Shown here: piece by piece, positions 34,782 to 46,149 of the stretch
Layout: the number at the start of each line of letters is the position of its first letter
Position numbering within the stretch: the first letter of the stretch is position 1
Assembly (NCBI GenBank): GCA_022606135.1
Contig: JABYQN010000003.1
Coordinates: 1,054,001 to 1,118,000, forward strand
Reading direction: 5' to 3'
DNA from: Fomes fomentarius
Lineage: Eukaryota > Basidiomycota > Agaricomycetes > Polyporales > Polyporaceae
DNA: 64,000 bases
The notes under the pieces: generated by a model
What the model saw: only the letters and a program-made list of their open reading frames with translations
What the model was told of the DNA's origin: nothing
Databases searched by the model: none
Translations under genes and position numbers: made by a program

Positions 34782-37457
34782 TCAGCGCGGCGCATCGCAG
34801 ACTGTACACTTGGAAGCATCATTCGGATTGCTCAACATGCACACCGAACATGTCCACTGCGCGCCTGCAGCTTTAGGAGGATGCGCTAACCCAGCGGCCG
34901 CCCAGTTGAAGCCCTGGACCGGCGCCGATTTCGGTTTGTCCGCCCTCGGCTCCTCGCACACTGTGCACTTCACAGTGTCGGACGAATTGCTCAGCATGCA
35001 AACGGAGCATGTCCAAGAGTCACCCGCAGGTTTCGGCGGCTTCACACCAGCCGCTGCCCAGTTAAAACCGCCAGACGGCTTGAAGGACGGAGCAAGGGCA
35101 GGAGCCTTGTTGAAGTCGTAAGTGGGAAGCGAGGAGACCGGCGCAGCCTTGGCGTTTTGCTGTGCCTTCGAGGTACTTGGTCCTGCACCCGGTGACGACA
35201 AGGGGAGCGTGAAGGAGTATTTGGGGAGTCCGTCCTCGCGCAGCGCAGCAACGAACGCGCGTGGGTCTTTCGGCTTCTCCGTGCCAGTGGCCTGAGTAGG
35301 CTTGAGAGGGGAGAATGGTGTGGAGGCGGCGGGGGCAGGAGCATGAGGGGGGCCTGATCCGACGTAGAATCCGCATCCATCTTCTCGTCCTTGTCTGCTT
35401 GAATGCTGAATCGGAGCTTCGATGGCGCCTTAGGGGCGGAGGACTTGGCCGCACTGAATGCAGGACGAGAGGGACCAAAGCCTCCGAAAATAGGTGTAGG
35501 CGAGGTCGACCGCTTCTTCTGGGTCTTGTCATCGCCTGGCTCAATGACTTCAGAAGGAAGGGTGTAAGAGGGAGCAGGGGCAGCTCGCGAAGATGGAGTG
35601 GACGACATCTCGACATCATCTACCTCAATGATTATGGGGCCGTTCTTCCTAAAGGGCTCAAGGGGAGACTTGCGCTGTTTCTTGGGAGGGGAAGGTAGAT
35701 CCTCATCAGAAACCTCTTCCACGGTGACCTTCGGTGGGCTCTTGGACACGCCGTTGATTCCGTTGGTGTTAGGACCAGCGCCATTGATCCGAGTGCTTCG
35801 CCGGGTGGGCGGCGATGTCACTCTGTTCTCCGCAGGTTTGGCTCCAATCATCTCCGGTGGTGGTCGCGAACGCTTGCTCCCCTACGATGCAGAGTTAGCC
35901 CATATACTAGCCCAGTCCAGTCGACACGGAATTACACACCTTGGGAACAGTCGCCTCGATAATCGCTTGAGGAGTGAGCTCAGGCTCCTTCTTCTGAGTC
36001 TCCGCTTCGGTCTTCGCTGCAGCACGAGTCCTCCGGACTGGCCGTTTCTTGGGCGCGGGTTTGATCATCGGGTTCGCCGCCTCGTAGGGGTTCGCAAAAT
36101 CGGGCTTCTTCGGTGGTGTCACCTCTTTGATTAACTCGGTCATGAAGCTCGCTGCTCGGGTGGGCTTGGAGATGCGCTGAGGAGGCGTTTGTGGCGGCGA
36201 GTCGGTCTGGCCCCAAGTTTGACGCAGAGGCGAAGGGACGGCGGGAGTAGTGGGTTTGATGCCAGTGGTACGAAGACGTGGTGTCGCAGGCGGTACGTGG
36301 GCAGACGCACCGTTTACCCGACCATTCGTGCGACCGTTCGTGAAACCATTTGTCGATACTGACCCACTGAGTGCCGCGGGTGCGGAGACGGACGTAGGTA
36401 GAGTTGAGACCGAACTGTCATTGGGCTTGAGTCCAGTGCTAGGACCAGCACGCTGTGTCGACGATGAGACTGCATCGTCACCTACGCGTCTCCTCTTGCT
36501 GTCGGTCTTCGGCTTCTCTGGCACCAACTTCATTGAGGTTCGCTGAGGCGTCGTGCCAAAGCTTGGTGATTGGTAACGATTGCGAGGACGAGCACTACCG
36601 CCGCCCTGCCAGCGATAGACGCCCATCGGGTTCTTCGCCAACGTCTTGCGCGGCGCGGCGCTAGAGCCAGCGGCCTGTTCAGAAGTACCTGGGGAGAGGA
36701 AGTTGACCGGCGTGGTGCCGCGTAGAGGGGTACTTGGGCTCTTCGAAAACCTGAACGGCTCGGGACGCTCGTCGTCATCTGACCGGATTATGTGGTTAGG
36801 AACTGGACGGAGGCATACAGTAGAGGACTGACCTTCAACACTGTTTTGAAGTAAGTGAACCAGACCGGCCAACTCGACGTGGTTCAATGGTCGACCGCCC
36901 TTCTCATCCAGGAACTGCTGGACTTTCTTCAAGTTTGTCGAGGAAGCTGCCTGCGAATCATCGCTAGGCGGAGACGTGCGCTGATCGCCGTTGATCGAAC
37001 GATTGGGTGGTGATTGTGACACAGGCCGAGGCGGTTGGTGAGGCGGTTGAGTGGGTGGTTGGGAGTGCTCTTGATGTGGTTGAATTTGGGGGCGAGAGCG
37101 GAGCGAGCCCTCTGAATGGAGCTATGTGCATAATGCATAAAACAATCAAGAATGAAACAGAGCTACAGCTACGCACCTCCTGTCCCCGTGCTGCAAGCCG
37201 CGATGCAGCATCACCTGCTGGAGGTGATGGCTCCTCCTCCGTACGCGACGCAAATGGGTTTAAACGGTTGAAAATCTTGGCAATACCCCAAACCTGCGGT
37301 CAACCATTTACAGTAAGCCATGGGCTACTTCAGAAGAGTCGATCGGAGCGCGCACTGAGGTTTTCTTCTGTGTCTGTGGGAGTCGTGCATATGGAGACGC
37401 GTTATTGTTCCGTGCGTGTCGACGGGAGCTGTTTGTGCGAACGGCGCCGCTACTCAT
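34782..37457 (-). CDS. Nup153/Nup124-like nucleoporin with two RanBP2-type zinc fingers
   Basis: Probable nuclear-basket nucleoporin. Start MSSGAVRTNSSRRHARNN, spliced to VWGIAKIFNRLNPFASRTEE, then a disordered Pro/Ser/Gln-rich region. It includes KVQQFLDEKGGRPLNHVEL and the basket-Nup signature KNPMGVYRWQGGGSARPRN with RYQSPSFGT. The C-terminus has repeated GFNWAAAG units and two RanBP2 zinc fingers (WTCSVCMLSNSSDTVKCTVC and WTCSVCMLSNPNDASKCTVC), ending DAPR. The protein is low complexity between these blocks. An alternative is another zf-RanBP scaffold, but the YRWQGGGSA motif favours Nup153-type. Divergent from the complex I gene, sharing about 270 bp. Confidence 0.82.
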
Positions 37458-37728
37458 GATGCTCGCGGGTCAGCCAAAGGCTAACGGCTACGTCCACGCG
37501 AAGGGGGAAGGGGTGGGAGAGTGGTGGAGAGAGACAAAGAATGAAGAAGAACGCGTTGTGGCGATCGCTCTTCAGCAGCGTGGGCCGCATGAGCCATTGA
37601 ACGTGCTACCTCCAGCCTGCCCTGAACTGTTCCGGTCACGCCCATGTTGCCATTCTTGGTATACTGGCGCTTGATACCCTTGCCTGCTCTCAACACCGTC
37701 ATCCTCGTCGCCGCCGCCGTAGACGACA
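37458..37728. promoter_or_regulatory. Bidirectional promoter between nucleoporin and complex I genes
   Basis: 271 bp between the two start codons on opposite strands. No specific element is recognised. Confidence 0.5.
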
Positions 37729-38451
37729 ATGCCGAACAAGGTGGTGGAAACACCGTACCCGCTCATAGACGCGGACCCTCATGCAGGCCGTGTAATTCGC
37801 TACATGCGCCCTTCCGACTATGCGGTGTGGGCTGGCGCGACTGGCGCGTTCCCGACTGCATTGTACCTCTGGGGTATGTTCAAACATTCTACCCGTGGTG
37901 TTGACGGGCACGGAGGATAACGACCGCTATCAGACAAGTGGGATCCTTCAAATTTGAAGATTAGGACCCAGCTGCGTCTCGGAGGGCTGCTTGGTTTCGT
38001 TGGAGGATTCCTTTTGGCATACCAGAGGTCAAGCTGTGAGTTGTCGGTCATTTCCTCTTGTTGTACACGTAACCTCAATGGCCGTCAACCAAGTACGGTT
38101 CTGGGGCTGGTCCGAGAACAAACGCGAAGAGGCGAAAGATCTTGCGGAGTTGTCTGACCGCGCCAGGCGCGGACTGCCTCTGTATGGCGAGTCTGACCAG
38201 CCAGAGTGGATTCAGGCTGTTGCGTACCGTAACTCCGCATTCTCCCAGCTCAAATTCCGTACGCTGTTTTGTCCTTCTCTCCGCTCAACCAACACTGACA
38301 ATCCGTGATGCAGACATCTTCCCTATGTAAGTAATACCGTCGCACGTCTAATTCGCATTCACTTATGTGGCACAGGATCAACCTGGTGAATCACCCACAT
38401 CACGGCACGGATCCGGAGAAGTACCAGTCCAAGGAGGAGTCCTCGTCGTAG
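37729..38451 (+). CDS. NADH:ubiquinone oxidoreductase 21-kDa accessory subunit
   Basis: Accessory subunit of mitochondrial complex I (Neurospora 20.9-kDa type, PF10785/PF12853). Start MPNKVVETPYPLIDADPHAG, then VIRYMRPSDYAVWAGATGAF with ALYLW, spliced to KWDPSNLKIRTQLRLGG, GGLLGFVGGFLLAYQRSS, RFWGWSENKREEAKDLAELS, QPEWIQAVAYRNSAFSQLKF and FPMINLVNHPHHGTDPEKY, ending SKEESSS. Two hydrophobic segments agree with a membrane-arm subunit. Five exons, about 170 residues. The stop is 84 bp from the convergent IPI3 stop. Confidence 0.92.
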
Positions 38452-38535
38452 ATACTCTCGATATGCCATCCTGTTAGTCTTCCACGTTCGAAGAAGCACA
38501 TTATGAGCGTTAATACAACAAACTCGACGATGGTC

Positions 38536-40417
38536 TTAAGTACGATTCCTCTTTCTCCTGTGTTCACCCTCCCCCTGCCCTGCGCTGTCTTGCTCCATCG
38601 TGCTGCCCTTTTCTTGATCCTTCTCCTTTCCTTCTGCCACCAACCGCTGCACAACGGTCTCCCACATCACATCGTTGATGCCCTTCGCTTTGCCCAGCTG
38701 CTCCCTGAGGCGAGCAACTTCGCTTTCTAGCTCAGTCACACGCGATTGCAGAGACACCCCCGTCGCTTCTGGCCCCGCAGCAACGGGCTTGACGAAGTAC
38801 GCGTGGTCCTGAATGAGCTCTTCTCTCGAATACGAGAAGAATGCGCTCGCATTTGTCTAATATGCCCTTAGTACTGCAATCCCAACATAAGCAAGCCAGA
38901 CAACACGTACTGTCTTCTGTGGCAGGAGCAACGATACATCGTGCGCTTCTCGAGCTTTCGCGTCCCGTATCCGCTGGAAGGGCGCCACTGGACGGACTGG
39001 GATGTTCTCTTTCATCTCAGTCGCTCCCCCAGTGGTCAGCTTCAGATTGATGTGTCCTATGAGGTCTGGCGGTCTTAACATGGTGCTCAGATGGGTTATG
39101 GTCGTCCCCTTATGTGACGACAATGTCCGCAGGAGTTGGTGCGAGGCGATGTCATATACGTAGATAAGGCCCGTAACGGTCCCCACAAGGAGCATAGAGG
39201 AGGTTAGGGATATCGCCATAGCTGTGGCCGCTTCTCTTAAGACGGCAACCACCGTCAGTGCGAACCGAGAGCATGGACTGTAGATGAGATTTACCCCACG
39301 GATATCAGTCGTTTCTTCGCTGCATTCGGGTCAGTGTCGTTGATTCGGATGACGTCGCTGACACCCGCGCCGCCGACGGCCTCCATAGCTGCTCGGGTAA
39401 ACTTGTCTTCTCGCTGTCGGAAGAGGTTCACTTGGTGTATTGAGCCGTCTGCGGAGGCAGCGAAGAACAGACGCTCTGACGGGTCCCAGACGATGGAGGT
39501 AATTGGTTGTGGGAAGTAGAACGTGGTGAGTAGGCTCTTCGAAGCAGGGTCCCACAGCTGGTGATGATGATAAGCAATGGGAAGGGCAGGATCAGAGGGA
39601 CAACAGACCTTGACAGTATGGTCTACTGAAGAGGTGAGGATACGGCAGGACGGGAACGCACCGACTCCACAGACGATGTCAGTCACGGGGAGAGTATGGT
39701 CCGAGAAGTTGCAATAAGGTGTGGGGAGGTCATTTTGCATGGAGTCGTCGAGCAGCCTAGTAATTCGCGGATGGCTAGGCCCACGAAGGATGGTAAGGAA
39801 GTGGAAGTACGTACCTGCCAATTGACCAGATGCTCACTCCGGAGTCTTCACTACCTGCTACCAAAGCGGCTGCGTCTTGTGTGAAGCGAACGACATTGAC
39901 CCGGCGGTAGTGCGCATCCCAGGAGTTGTACATGATTCCAGACGCAATCTACTATATGTTCGACATACATGAGCATGAGAAGGGCGAGGACGAATAACAT
40001 ACGCGCCTCCCAAAGAAATATCCGACCTTGTGCCGTTGCGCCTGCACAGTACTTCCCCTTAGTATCTACAGCTATCGCAGTGAGCTTCTCCGGGAGAACG
40101 ATCTTCAGCGTAAGTTGATCCTATAGGGACAAGTTAGGCCCTTTAAGTTCACATCGCGCAAGTACTCGAGAACACAGGTAACACACTTTTTGGTATGAAT
40201 AGACGTTGAGGATTGACTTGTCCTGCTGGGCAGCAAGCATAAAGCCACCCTGTCCATCCCGCGTGTGGACAGTAGCAGCACAGTGGTTTGCAGAGGAGGT
40301 TTGTTTCCAAGAAGCAAGAGATGTACCAGTTTGGATGTCATGGAGGGATAATGTACCGGGGCCAGAGGCGGAGACAGTGGGTGCACTAGCACAAAGAAGA
40401 GCTTCGTTGAGTTGCAT
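38536..40417 (-). CDS. IPI3: WD40 protein IPI3 (Rix1 complex, WDR18 orthologue)
   Basis: Acts with Rix1 and Ipi1 in 60S ribosomal subunit maturation and has been tied to replication licensing. Start MQLNEALLCASAPTVSASGP, then LSLHDIQTGTSLASWKQTSS, a KDSILNVYS-like strand (DKSILNVYSYQK), LTAIAVDTKGKYCAGATAQG, IFLWEA, IASGIMYNSWDAHYRRVNVV, ALVAGSEDSGVSIWSI, HTLPVTDIVCGVGAFPSCRI with LTSSVDHTVKLWDPASKSLL, SIVWDPSERLFFAASADGSI, LLVGTVTGLIYVYDIASHQL, RTLSSHKG. It ends with a coiled-coil tail, LQSRVTELESEVARLREQLG, and ...EHRRKRNRT. The WD repeats plus C-terminal helix match Ipi3/WDR18. Many short introns. Confidence 0.88.
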
Positions 40418-40734
40418 TGCTATATGTAGCGCATCGAGTGGAAGACAGTATTAAGATGTCGTTCGAGTTCGCACCTGGAATATTTGCAAGACTAGCGATT
40501 GCGGGCGCTTGTGCAATTTCTCGCTGGAGATGCCGGTGGCTGTGTTATGAGAAGTTGGCTGGAGCCTGGCTGGAGCAGGACGCCTGGCATTACGGAGGAA
40601 AGTTCGAGCCATTTCGCGCGCATGCAGCCCACACACCTACCGCAAGTGCCACTGCGCACACCCCCCAGACACAGGGCTCTATAGTCTAGTTACCTCCCTT
40701 CCTACCTTGTGTCTTACGACTACTCAACAACACC

Positions 40735-42723
40735 ATGGCCACGAATCATACAATGTCCACGAATCTCTACGAAGTCCTCGGTATCACCAAAGACGCTACT
40801 GCAGAAGAGGGTAGGTTGAACCATCAACTAATCATACAATAGTCTGCGGATTGACAGTACTGTCGCAGTCAGAAAGGCGTACAGGAGGAGGGCCTTGCAG
40901 ACTCACCCTGACCGACTGCCGCCGGATGTTAGCTCCACAGACAAGAAGGCAGCAGAGGAACAGTTCAGGCTGGTGAATAATGCGTATGAGATCCTCAACA
41001 ATGTAGAGAACCGCAAGGTACGTCCCCGCATTCCATATACATCAGTCGGCACATCGCCCTGACGCGCCCCCAAGTTGTACGACAAACACGGTGTCTGGCC
41101 TCCTCCCACTGAACAATCCCAATGGGCGCGTGGCACAGGCAGTGCGCCGTTTGGATCCTTCATGAATGATCCCTTCTCTGGCGACCCGTTATACAACTCA
41201 TCACCCTTCGGTCGAAGTCGTTCGAGGCAGTTCGCCTTCACGGATCCTTTCGAGCTTTTCAACTCGCTCTTCGGCGACCTCCACGCGGCCTTTGAAAATG
41301 ACCCCTTCTTCTCGACCACCCCATTCTTCCGTTCGCCCTTTGACGACCGGTCCTTCCGCAGTCCATTTGGCGGCTCGCCTTTTGGTGGACCCATGGGCGA
41401 CCCATTTGGGTCGATGTTTGGCAGGCCGCCTTTCGATGGATTGCTCGGCGGATCCATGTTCCCAGCGATAGAAGACATGCCCGGCGCGAGAGTCTACAGC
41501 TCTTCGACTCAAGCTGTAGGAACAAATGGACAGTGGGTCTCCCGGAGCCAGATGACGCGAACGGTCAATGGTCGCACGGAAGTCATCACGAAACGCATCG
41601 ATGCAGAGGTCAGTCACCATTCCTCTCATGCTTCCCCCACCGCAATGTACATGCTGGTTGTATGCACTGCATATGCTCCGCACCTTCTCTCTGGATTGTA
41701 TTGCATCTTCGAGTACTGTCGTTGACACAGTCCTTTATAGGGAAACGAGCACGTCACCTACTCTTCGCCCGAGGGCGAGCGATACACAATCAATGGCATA
41801 GAGCAGCCCTCTCAGGGCTCCATTGAAGGACCACGTCGGTCTGGTACTGGCCCAATTTCTAGGAACCCACTGGCTGTTATCACCGATACCCCAGCCAATT
41901 CAACTCCCCCCGTGAATGCTAATGCTTTCAATGTTCCCATCGCCAGTACGTCGTGCATTGCTCTCAAGATTACCGCATGTAGTTACTGACCGTACGGGTT
42001 ATCTATAGGCACTTCTCGTAGCCATGCACATGCGTCACAGCCATTGCCACAAGCAGTTCCTCAGGCCGCTTACCCTGAACGCCGGTCTTCTCGCCACAGC
42101 CACCGGGACCGCACAGGCGCAGATGATCCTCGCCGCAGTTACACTATACCCGTCGCTCCTCGTAAGTCGTATACTGACAGAAATCCGTGGCTATGGCTTC
42201 TTTCGCTGACCTATGTATATCTGGCTTACGAGCAGACGCCCCAGTGATTCCAGAGCAGGAACGCCGTCACAGCGGATATGCTGCAGAGCCCGTCCATGCT
42301 TCGCGGGAACAGTACTTCAGGGATGCCCCTCGGGAGTCTCGAGACCAGTACAGGAACTCGGCTGATCCAGAGCGGGGGCGGCGGGACAGCAAGCCGGTGG
42401 AAGGATACCGGTCCTCTCGACACGGCCGCGATCACGTCCCTGCTGAGCACCGCGACCCCGCGGCTCCCATCAACGTTGCGAGGAGCATGACCGGAGGTGG
42501 CGACCGGAGTACGAGCTGGAGGGAGCACAAGGACAAGGTGGTCCCCCAACAGGAGCATCGCGGATGGCGTGGATGGTGAGCGTCTGCGACAAGTAGGCAT
42601 AGGGTACTTCGATTCGCTTGTGCCAGACAGGGCTGACTGGTTGTCTTTGTTCCTCGCATCCATAGGTTGAGCTCTGTGCTTCACCCGTTCCGACACCGTG
42701 ATCAGAGCGATCACAAGTTGTAG
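40735..42723 (+). CDS. DnaJ/Hsp40 co-chaperone, DNAJB6-like
   Basis: Hsp70 co-chaperone. J domain: NLYEVLGITKDATAEE, VRKAYRRRALQTHPDRLPPD (with the HPD motif), AEEQFRLVNNAYEILNN, RKLYDKHG. It is followed by a Phe/Gly/Ser-rich region with repeated SPFG/DPF units (FRSPFGGSPFGGPMGDPFGS), then a conserved block GNEHVTYSSPEGERYTINGI. The C-terminus is basic and disordered, ending HPFRHRDQSDHKL after a final small exon. No zinc-finger region, so type B/C rather than DnaJ type A. About eight exons. The G/F region is organised like DNAJB6-class anti-aggregation proteins, which is inference. Divergent from IPI3 (317 bp). Confidence 0.88.
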
Positions 42724-43425
42724 CTACAAGTGTATCGTCTCCCATATCGCGTCTTCCCCCAAGACTCAGCGCGGTAGAGTTCCTCTGATAGCGCACTTGT
42801 TTTGAATTCATATCGTAGTTGTCTTTCGCTCCAGAACCGATCTCTGCTGCAAAGATCATACCAACTGTACTGTTTGCATCACCCAATCCTGCGTTGAATG
42901 TCGAACAGATAGCTCTCTGTCTTGCTGTGTATGAATCGGATGAGGATGTATATATACTACTTGTACATTAACTACGGAAGCGGCAGTAACGTGTGATCGA
43001 TGCAATGCCCGTAGCAGCGAGCGGTGGGAGCGTGTAGGTATTTACGACGAAACGAACGGAATCCGGAAAGAGAGAGAGGGCTGCGACATAGAACTAACGA
43101 GTAACTACGGCTGACAAGGGGAACGAGTGAGGGAACGTATTGAACGTTGTTCGTCATATAAACATTAGCAGGCCGATGACGGGATGGGAACCAAATAAAT
43201 GTTAAGGAGCGACGTGGTTGGCAGAGACATTGAGAGACAGAGACGGGAAGACGTAGTGCATGATGAAGATGGACTGTGTACAGACTTGATGCGCGACCAA
43301 GCAGGACGGTCTACGAGATTGGCAGAACGGAAGATGCAAGTCATGAAAGGTCGTCACAGAGATACCTATACTGATACCAGATAATGTCCGAGGTGAGAGA
43401 AGAGAGGGCCAGCCACAGCATATCC
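42724..43425. other. Convergent 3' intergenic region
   Basis: About 700 bp between two stops. Short random open frames only; no repeat or RNA gene seen. Confidence 0.5.
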
Positions 43426-45818
43426 TTAGACGACGGCTGTCGTCCGCGACTGAATAGGTGGGAACGCTGATGACATGGGGGAAACCTGGGCTTGCTGGCT
43501 GCTTGTGAGATCGCTTCTGTATGAGGCATCTTGTTCGCCCACGCTGAGGTTCGGTGCATTTGCCACACTCGGTGTCGCTGGCGTGCCGGATGAGGAGGGA
43601 ACCTTCCCAATGAACCATGATGGCACCCATCCCCGATCTCCGCTTTCTTCTTTGACAGCCTGTGTGTGTGTTCAAGTCTATGTAAGAGTACGCATGAGAA
43701 GCAAATACTCACGTATGACCAGTGATTGTACCGCTTGAACACCCGCAGAGAATCATCTTTCTGCAAGTCCAGCTCCTCCTCTCCCTTCTTCTTGTAGTCC
43801 ATCAACGCCATCCCAGGGAAACTGGTGGACAGGATGCTGAGAGGCAAGATAGGTGTCCTGCCGCCCGGTGATGACGGTGGTGAACCGCTCATACTGCCTC
43901 GAGCAGTCGCCTCCTGTATCGCGACGGAGACAGGAACCTTCGTCTCGAGCAGACATCCCGCGGGCACCCAGCCCTGCTTGGCGGGGTCTTGTTCCACCTG
44001 TCCGGACCCTGCAGGGTCGCGTTGCACAACCCACCAACCGCGTGCTCGTGAAACGATGATGAAGGTATCGCCACTACTCAATGTCAGTTCGAATGTCATC
44101 ATATGTATGAATGGAGAACGCACACGACGACATCAAACTCGTCTTCTTGCTCCGCCATGTACGGGTAAATCGCCACAGCATACGATACTTCTGTGGCTGG
44201 TGGCATCTCCCTGAGGACTGGAGGTGCGCCGCCGTCGGCACCATCTCCTGCACCAGATGCGCCTGCTTGCGATTTCGACGTATCTCCGGCCGCATCGCCC
44301 TTGCTCTCTACTAGAGGGGACATAAGTTCCGGCCACCCTGACTGCCCATTCGGGACGCCTGTCAACAAGCCCGCAGTCTGGTTGGGCAGTTGGCTGTTGA
44401 CTTGAAGTGGCGGACGTCCACGGTCCTGTCCTGGCGATAGAGCATGGACAGCGCCATGGGCACCTGTGGATGGGGTTGCGGTAGACTTAGCGGAGCCAGC
44501 TTCAGTTGCCGATGCTTTGCGAGCTGCCTGTTTCTGTTGCGCAACAGCAATGGGAGAACGGATGTCCTTGATATGCTTCAGCATGAAGACGGGGCTCTTC
44601 TTTGCATCCTTGAGCTTCTGGAAGAGCAACAGAGGCTTTTCATCGTAGCTCAGGCAGCGTTCAATGCGGTTCCCTGAGAATGCCTCCGTCAGATATAACG
44701 AAATAGAACACTCTCGCGACCGTACCAGGGGCACCATAACAGATGAACATAGCATAATTCTGCCAGTCGTCGTTGTTAATCTTGTATTTCTTCAGTGCTG
44801 CAGGAAGGACTTTCCACGCAGGATCGTCAAGGCTGACTTTGAAGCTCTTCAAGTTATCTTGGCTATCCTGACGCTGTGGCCGAGGTGGTCCCGGGTTGGG
44901 CTGTAACGAATTGGAAGAACCATACAATGCTTGTTGGCTTGTCGATGGTTCGCCACTAGCGGCTACTGATGTGGTAGCTCGAGACTTTTCGGGGAAGGCA
45001 GAGGGAGGAGCGCGGGTATTGCTGCTATGGATGTCGTGCTCCATGCGGTGGGGAGAAGGTTGAGGGGATTCAACGTCGGCGGTAGCCTTGGTTGGCGATT
45101 TCGAGGGCTTGACAAAGGATGCCCATTTGAAGGAATGATTACGCTGAACAGGACTTTCCGCCTCGGCCTGCGGACATTGTTGAGTCGATGTACAAGGAAC
45201 AAACAGCCAACCTTACTGTTGATGGTCTTGGAGGTGCATGCCGGATGTGGTTGAGGTCTTCAAGACAACTGCCGAGTGCGTCAGCCAATCTCCTGTTGTC
45301 CTCTTCCAGCGCACGAAGTCGGTCGCCTGACGCGTACTTAATGAGCGAAGTCACGATATTGCATGGGGTTACACGCACCCTGACTCTTCAACAAGTCGTA
45401 TACTCTCTCCACACTGATGTATTCATGACGTTCCTCCGCCTCAGCTGTAAATGACGTGAAAAGAGGGCCTGCGACGACGGGAAGGAAACGTACATGGAGG
45501 GACATAGTGGTCTTGTTCAATAGGAATGTTCTGCGCAAGTTTGACATTGTATACGGCCTTCAGGATAGCAAGTCGTTGACCGATGGTTGCAATTCCCATC
45601 TCCTTGAGGCTTTCGGGGTCGAGCATGCAGAGGACATCACCGGAAATATTGTGCTCTGGGAAGGCGTTCGGAAAGGTTGGTCGATCAGGCGAATGGGGGC
45701 ACGTACCTTTGACCGCCTCCTCGTACTGCGGAAAACCAAGTTTGGCGAGCCAGTTGTGAACATCGTTCTCGTCCCAGTCCAGGATGCTAGTTCTGAGCTC
45801 CATGGACGACGCGTCCAT
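43426..45818 (-). CDS. STE50: Ste50/Ubc2 MAP-kinase adaptor (SAM, RA, two SH3 domains)
   Basis: Scaffold linking Ras/Cdc42-type signals to the Ste11-class MAPKKK in mating and stress signalling. Start MDASSMELRTSILDWDEND. SAM domain: VHNWLAKLGFPQYEEAVK, then EHNISGDVLCMLDPESLKEM and GIATIGQRLAILKAVYNVKL. A coiled coil follows (LRALEEDNRRLADALGSCLE). The RA domain carries LKSFKVSLDDPAWKVLPAAL, YKINNDDWQNYAMFICYGA, RCLSYDEKPLLLFQKLKDAK, and PVFMLKHIKDI. SH3-1 is YAVAIYPYMAEQEDEFDVV with WVPAGCLLE; SH3-2 is GMALMDYKKKGEEELDLQKD with WVPSWFIGKV. Paired C-terminal SH3 domains are the basidiomycete (Ustilago Ubc2) form and are missing from yeast Ste50. Ends QSRTTAVV. Identification is strong. Confidence 0.92.
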
Positions 45819-46149
45819 GGTGGATGATGGAGGAGGTCGGAGTGATGCCGGCGGGAGAGCCAGGGTCGAGCTGAGTGCAGTCTGGTTTGGAGAGGCGACA
45901 GCAACATCACTCGAAACTAGGTCTTAGCGTGTCCCGGGACCTGCTTGGCCACGCGACATTGGCGGCACCCCGGATACCCCGTCAATCAATGTTGCTCTCG
46001 GTTGACGCTCTCCGAGTCCCAGCGCTCTCCCGTCGGCCTCACATACACCGAGTCTGTGTCCCTGCTTCAGAATCACTGCCCTGGACCTGCTCGACGACTT
46101 GCACGCTCCCCACTTCTGCGGCGCCTGATGACATACGACCGTCACGCCC
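45819..46149. promoter_or_regulatory. Bidirectional promoter between STE50 and the trafficking-type gene
   Basis: 331 bp between two opposite start codons. No recognised motif. Confidence 0.45.

Noticed and set aside
40417..40689. 91-codon plus-strand open frame between IPI3 and the DnaJ gene
   Set aside because: It lies in the divergent promoter, has no family resemblance and partly overlaps IPI3 coding in another frame.
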